This document shows positions 62,163 through 64,000 of a DNA stretch of 64,000 bases, piece by piece. Positions within the stretch are counted from its first letter, which is position 1; each line of letters opens with the position of its first letter. The notes under the pieces are model-generated. The model ran no database searches. It had not been told where the DNA came from and saw only the letters and a list, made by a program, of their open reading frames with translations. The translations under genes and the position numbers were made by a program. Origin of the DNA: an uncultured Faecalibacterium sp. (GTDB lineage: Bacteria; Bacillota; Clostridia; Oscillospirales; Ruminococcaceae). The stretch lies in contig CALESJ010000022.1 of the NCBI GenBank assembly GCA_937907025.1, forward strand, positions 53,476 through 117,475, written 5' to 3'.

Positions 62163-62920
62163 TGGCATACAATGAATTTGCTTATTTTTATGATGAACTG
62201 AACGAGGCCGCCGATTATGACGCCTTGTATCAGTATGTTGTTTCGGAGCTGGCGGCCCATGGCATCCACGACGGGCTGCTGGCTGATCTGGGCTGCGGTA
62301 CCGGGGAACTGACCCTGATGCTGTCCCAGGCCGGGTATGATGTGATCGGTATCGACCGCTCGGAAGAGATGCTCAGCGTTCTGCGGGAAAAGGCAGATGA
62401 ACTGGGCATGACCGGCAAAGTTTTGCTGCTGCAGCAGGACCTGCTGCAGCTGGACCTGTACGGCACCATCTGTGCAGCGGTTTCCACTTTTGACACTTAT
62501 AATCACATCGGACCCCGGGAAAATTTTGAAAAAGCGATTGCGAACGCGGCGTTCTTTATGGAAAAGGACGGCGTGTTCGTCTTTGATCTGAACACGCCCT
62601 ACAAACACGCCAACGTGCTGGGCGGGCAGACTTTCGACCTGGACGCAGAAGATGCCCTGTGCCACTGGACCAATCAGTATGATGATGCCAGCGGCCGGGT
62701 GGATATCCGCATTGAGATCCGGGATAAGGAAACAGGGGATACCTGGAAAGAAGAATTTTCCGAGTACAGCTATCCGCTGCCGGACGTAGAAGCTCTGCTG
62801 GACAAATACGGCTTTACTGTGGCCCGTGTGGCCGACGGGGAAGATTTCGGGCCGGTACGCCCGGACAGCCAGCGTTGGATCATCACGGCTGTCAAACGCT
62901 ATACGCAAGAGGAGAAATAA
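62162..62920 (+). CDS. Class I SAM-dependent methyltransferase
   Basis: The product is 252 residues. SAM-binding motif I LADLGCGTGELTLML (about 40-54), acidic loop GIDRSEEML, and a motif near ST.DTYNH. The N-terminal YNEFAYFYDELN pattern is common to small methyltransferases of this locus. Coupled by overlap to engB. Substrate unknown. Confidence 0.9.
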   Translation: MAYNEFAYFYDELNEAADYDALYQYVVSELAAHGIHDGLLADLGCGTGELTLMLSQAGYDVIGIDRSEEMLSVLREKADELGMTGKVLLLQQDLLQLDLYGTICAAVSTFDTYNHIGPRENFEKAIANAAFFMEKDGVFVFDLNTPYKHANVLGGQTFDLDAEDALCHWTNQYDDASGRVDIRIEIRDKETGDTWKEEFSEYSYPLPDVEALLDKYGFTVARVADGEDFGPVRPDSQRWIITAVKRYTQEEK

Positions 62921-62923
62921 ACC

Positions 62924-63823
62924 ATGGCTCAGGATAATCTGCTGCGCGGTATTTCCGAAAACGGCGGCATTGTATTTTATGGGGTGGATTCCACCGATAT
63001 CGTGCGCGAGATGGAACGCGTACACAAGACCAGCGCGGTCACCACAGCCGCTCTGGGGCGCCTTCTGACGGCTTCTGCCATGATGGGAGCCATGCTCAAG
63101 AACAGCAAGGACTCTCTGACCCTGCAAATCAAGGGAGGCGGCCCTGCGGGCCGTCTGATGGCTGTTGCCGATGGCGAGGGCCATGTAAAGGGATATGTCC
63201 AGAACCCCGTTGTGGAGCTTCCGCCGCGGGCTGACGGGCATCTGGATGTAGGCGGTGCTGTCGGCCACGACGGCACGCTGGATGTGATTCGTGATATGGG
63301 CCTGCGTGAACCTTATATCGGGCAGGTGCCCCTGGTTTCCGGCGAAATTGCCGAGGATGTGACCCGCTATTTTGCCATCAGCGAGCAGACCCCCACGGTC
63401 TGTGCCCTTGGTGTGCTTGTTAATGAAGATCTGAGCGTCCGCTATGCAGGCGGTTTTATTGTGCAGCTGCTGCCCGGTGCCTTGGACAGCGAAATCGACC
63501 AGCTGGAAAAGAATATTGCCGCCATGCCCAGCGTGACTTCCATGATGGAGCAGGGAAAGAGTGTACGGGACATGCTGGATATGGCCCTGGACACCTTTGC
63601 ACCTGAAGTGCTGGATACCAGTTCCGTAGTTTATCATTGTGACTGCAGCGAGGACCGTGTGCGCCGTATGCTGAAAAGTCTTGGGAAAAGTGAAGTAGAA
63701 AAACTGCGTGATGAAGATCCCATTGCGGAGGTTCACTGTCAGTTTTGCGACAAAACCTATCGGATCGACCTCAAAGATTTTATAAAAAATTGGCCTGATA
63801 CCGACGAAAATAAAAAAGTTTGA
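62924..63823 (+). CDS. hslO: Redox-regulated chaperone Hsp33
   Basis: The product is 299 residues. N-terminal domain (DNLLRGI, TSAVTTAALGR) and C-terminal zinc switch with CDC (about 240) and CQFC (about 272). Oxidation of these cysteines activates the chaperone. ATG with AGAGGAG upstream, 3 bases after the methyltransferase. Confidence 0.96.
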   Translation: MAQDNLLRGISENGGIVFYGVDSTDIVREMERVHKTSAVTTAALGRLLTASAMMGAMLKNSKDSLTLQIKGGGPAGRLMAVADGEGHVKGYVQNPVVELPPRADGHLDVGGAVGHDGTLDVIRDMGLREPYIGQVPLVSGEIAEDVTRYFAISEQTPTVCALGVLVNEDLSVRYAGGFIVQLLPGALDSEIDQLEKNIAAMPSVTSMMEQGKSVRDMLDMALDTFAPEVLDTSSVVYHCDCSEDRVRRMLKSLGKSEVEKLRDEDPIAEVHCQFCDKTYRIDLKDFIKNWPDTDENKKV

Positions 63824-63852
63824 TTTTTTTCAAAAAAAATGGAGAAAAACGC

Positions 63853-63881
63853 TTGACTTTTTGAGGCTGATGCAGTAAAAT
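63853..63881 (+). promoter_or_regulatory. Promoter of the tRNA-Gly gene
   Basis: TTGACT (63853-63858), 17-base spacer, TAAAAT (63876-63881), 68 bases before the tRNA. Confidence 0.78.
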
Positions 63882-63949
63882 AACATTCGTCGCCCGGAGA
63901 GAGCACGACAAGCTGAAAGAAAAGCGAAGCAAGCTAAACTCTCCAACAT

Positions 63950-64000
63950 GCGGCCGTAGCTCATCTGGTAGAGCGCCACCTTGCCAAGGTGGAGGTAGCG
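63950..64000 (+). tRNA. tRNA-Gly (anticodon GCC), cut by the window edge
   Basis: The 5' 51 bases are visible: acceptor GCGGCCG, D arm TAGCTCATCTGGTAGAGC, anticodon stem CCACC/GGTGG with loop TTGCCAA (GCC). The T arm lies outside the window. It could be the first of a tRNA cluster. Confidence 0.92.

Overview
The window looks like chromosome of a moderately GC-rich, spore-forming, low-branching Firmicute, most likely a gut clostridium of the Ruminococcaceae/Oscillospiraceae (Faecalibacterium, Subdoligranulum or Gemmiger type). The reasons are Firmicute gene order (phoH-ybeY-dgkA-era-yqzL-recO; spoIIGA-sigE-sigG), strong GGAGG ribosome binding sites, frequent TTG/GTG starts and consensus TTGACA/TATAAT promoters. 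The genus is an inference from gene content only.

Layout. 1-4.8 kb: 3' end of comEC, holA, an RNase M5-like gene and a convergent nadE. 4.9-6.9 kb: small HTH regulator, membrane protein and CPBP protease. 6.9-11.9 kb (minus): lysine/DAP operon asd-dapA-dapB-capA-ACT, headed by a lysine riboswitch that I can align by hand to known examples. 12-14.5 kb: queA, a GNAT enzyme and a YfcE-type phosphodiesterase. 14.6-19.5 kb: an unusual type IV pilus-like operon (transglutaminase lipoprotein, PilC, four atypical pilin-like proteins, PilT). 19.5-21.4 kb: CLC transporter and sporulation gene yunB. 21.5-28.9 kb: two near-identical tRNA-Ala(GGC) units in inverted orientation enclose a two-component system, a propeller plus solute-binding lipoprotein, decayed transporter genes and an acetyltransferase. 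29-31.9 kb: ligA and an esterase.

31.98-38.68 kb is an integrated element in tRNA-Thr(CGT). It has a 56-bp direct repeat at its ends, 11-bp-spaced arm sites, an integrase, a CI-type repressor, an unknown zinc-ribbon protein, and the 3' end of a phage tail/lysis module. The middle of the phage is missing, so it is a deletion derivative. 38.8-42.5 kb: a membrane protein, a small Cys-rich protein and sporulation genes ylbJ, yqfC and yqfD. 42.6-49.5 kb: phoH, ybeY, dgkA, era, a 690-base gap with a possible small RNA, yqzL, recO and mutS2. 49.6-52.9 kb: an unknown protein, TetR and a radical SAM enzyme. 53-57.2 kb: sporulation core spoIIGA, sigE, sigG and ylmC. 57.2-64 kb: DUF421 protein, lipid kinase, lon, engB, a methyltransferase, hslO and a tRNA-Gly cut by the window edge.

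The most interesting parts are the tRNA-Thr element (a compact repressor plus lysis island with an unknown cargo gene), the tRNA-Ala inverted-repeat segment, and the pilus operon whose pilin-like proteins lack normal prepilin motifs. I did not find a CRISPR array, rRNA or an intact insertion sequence.
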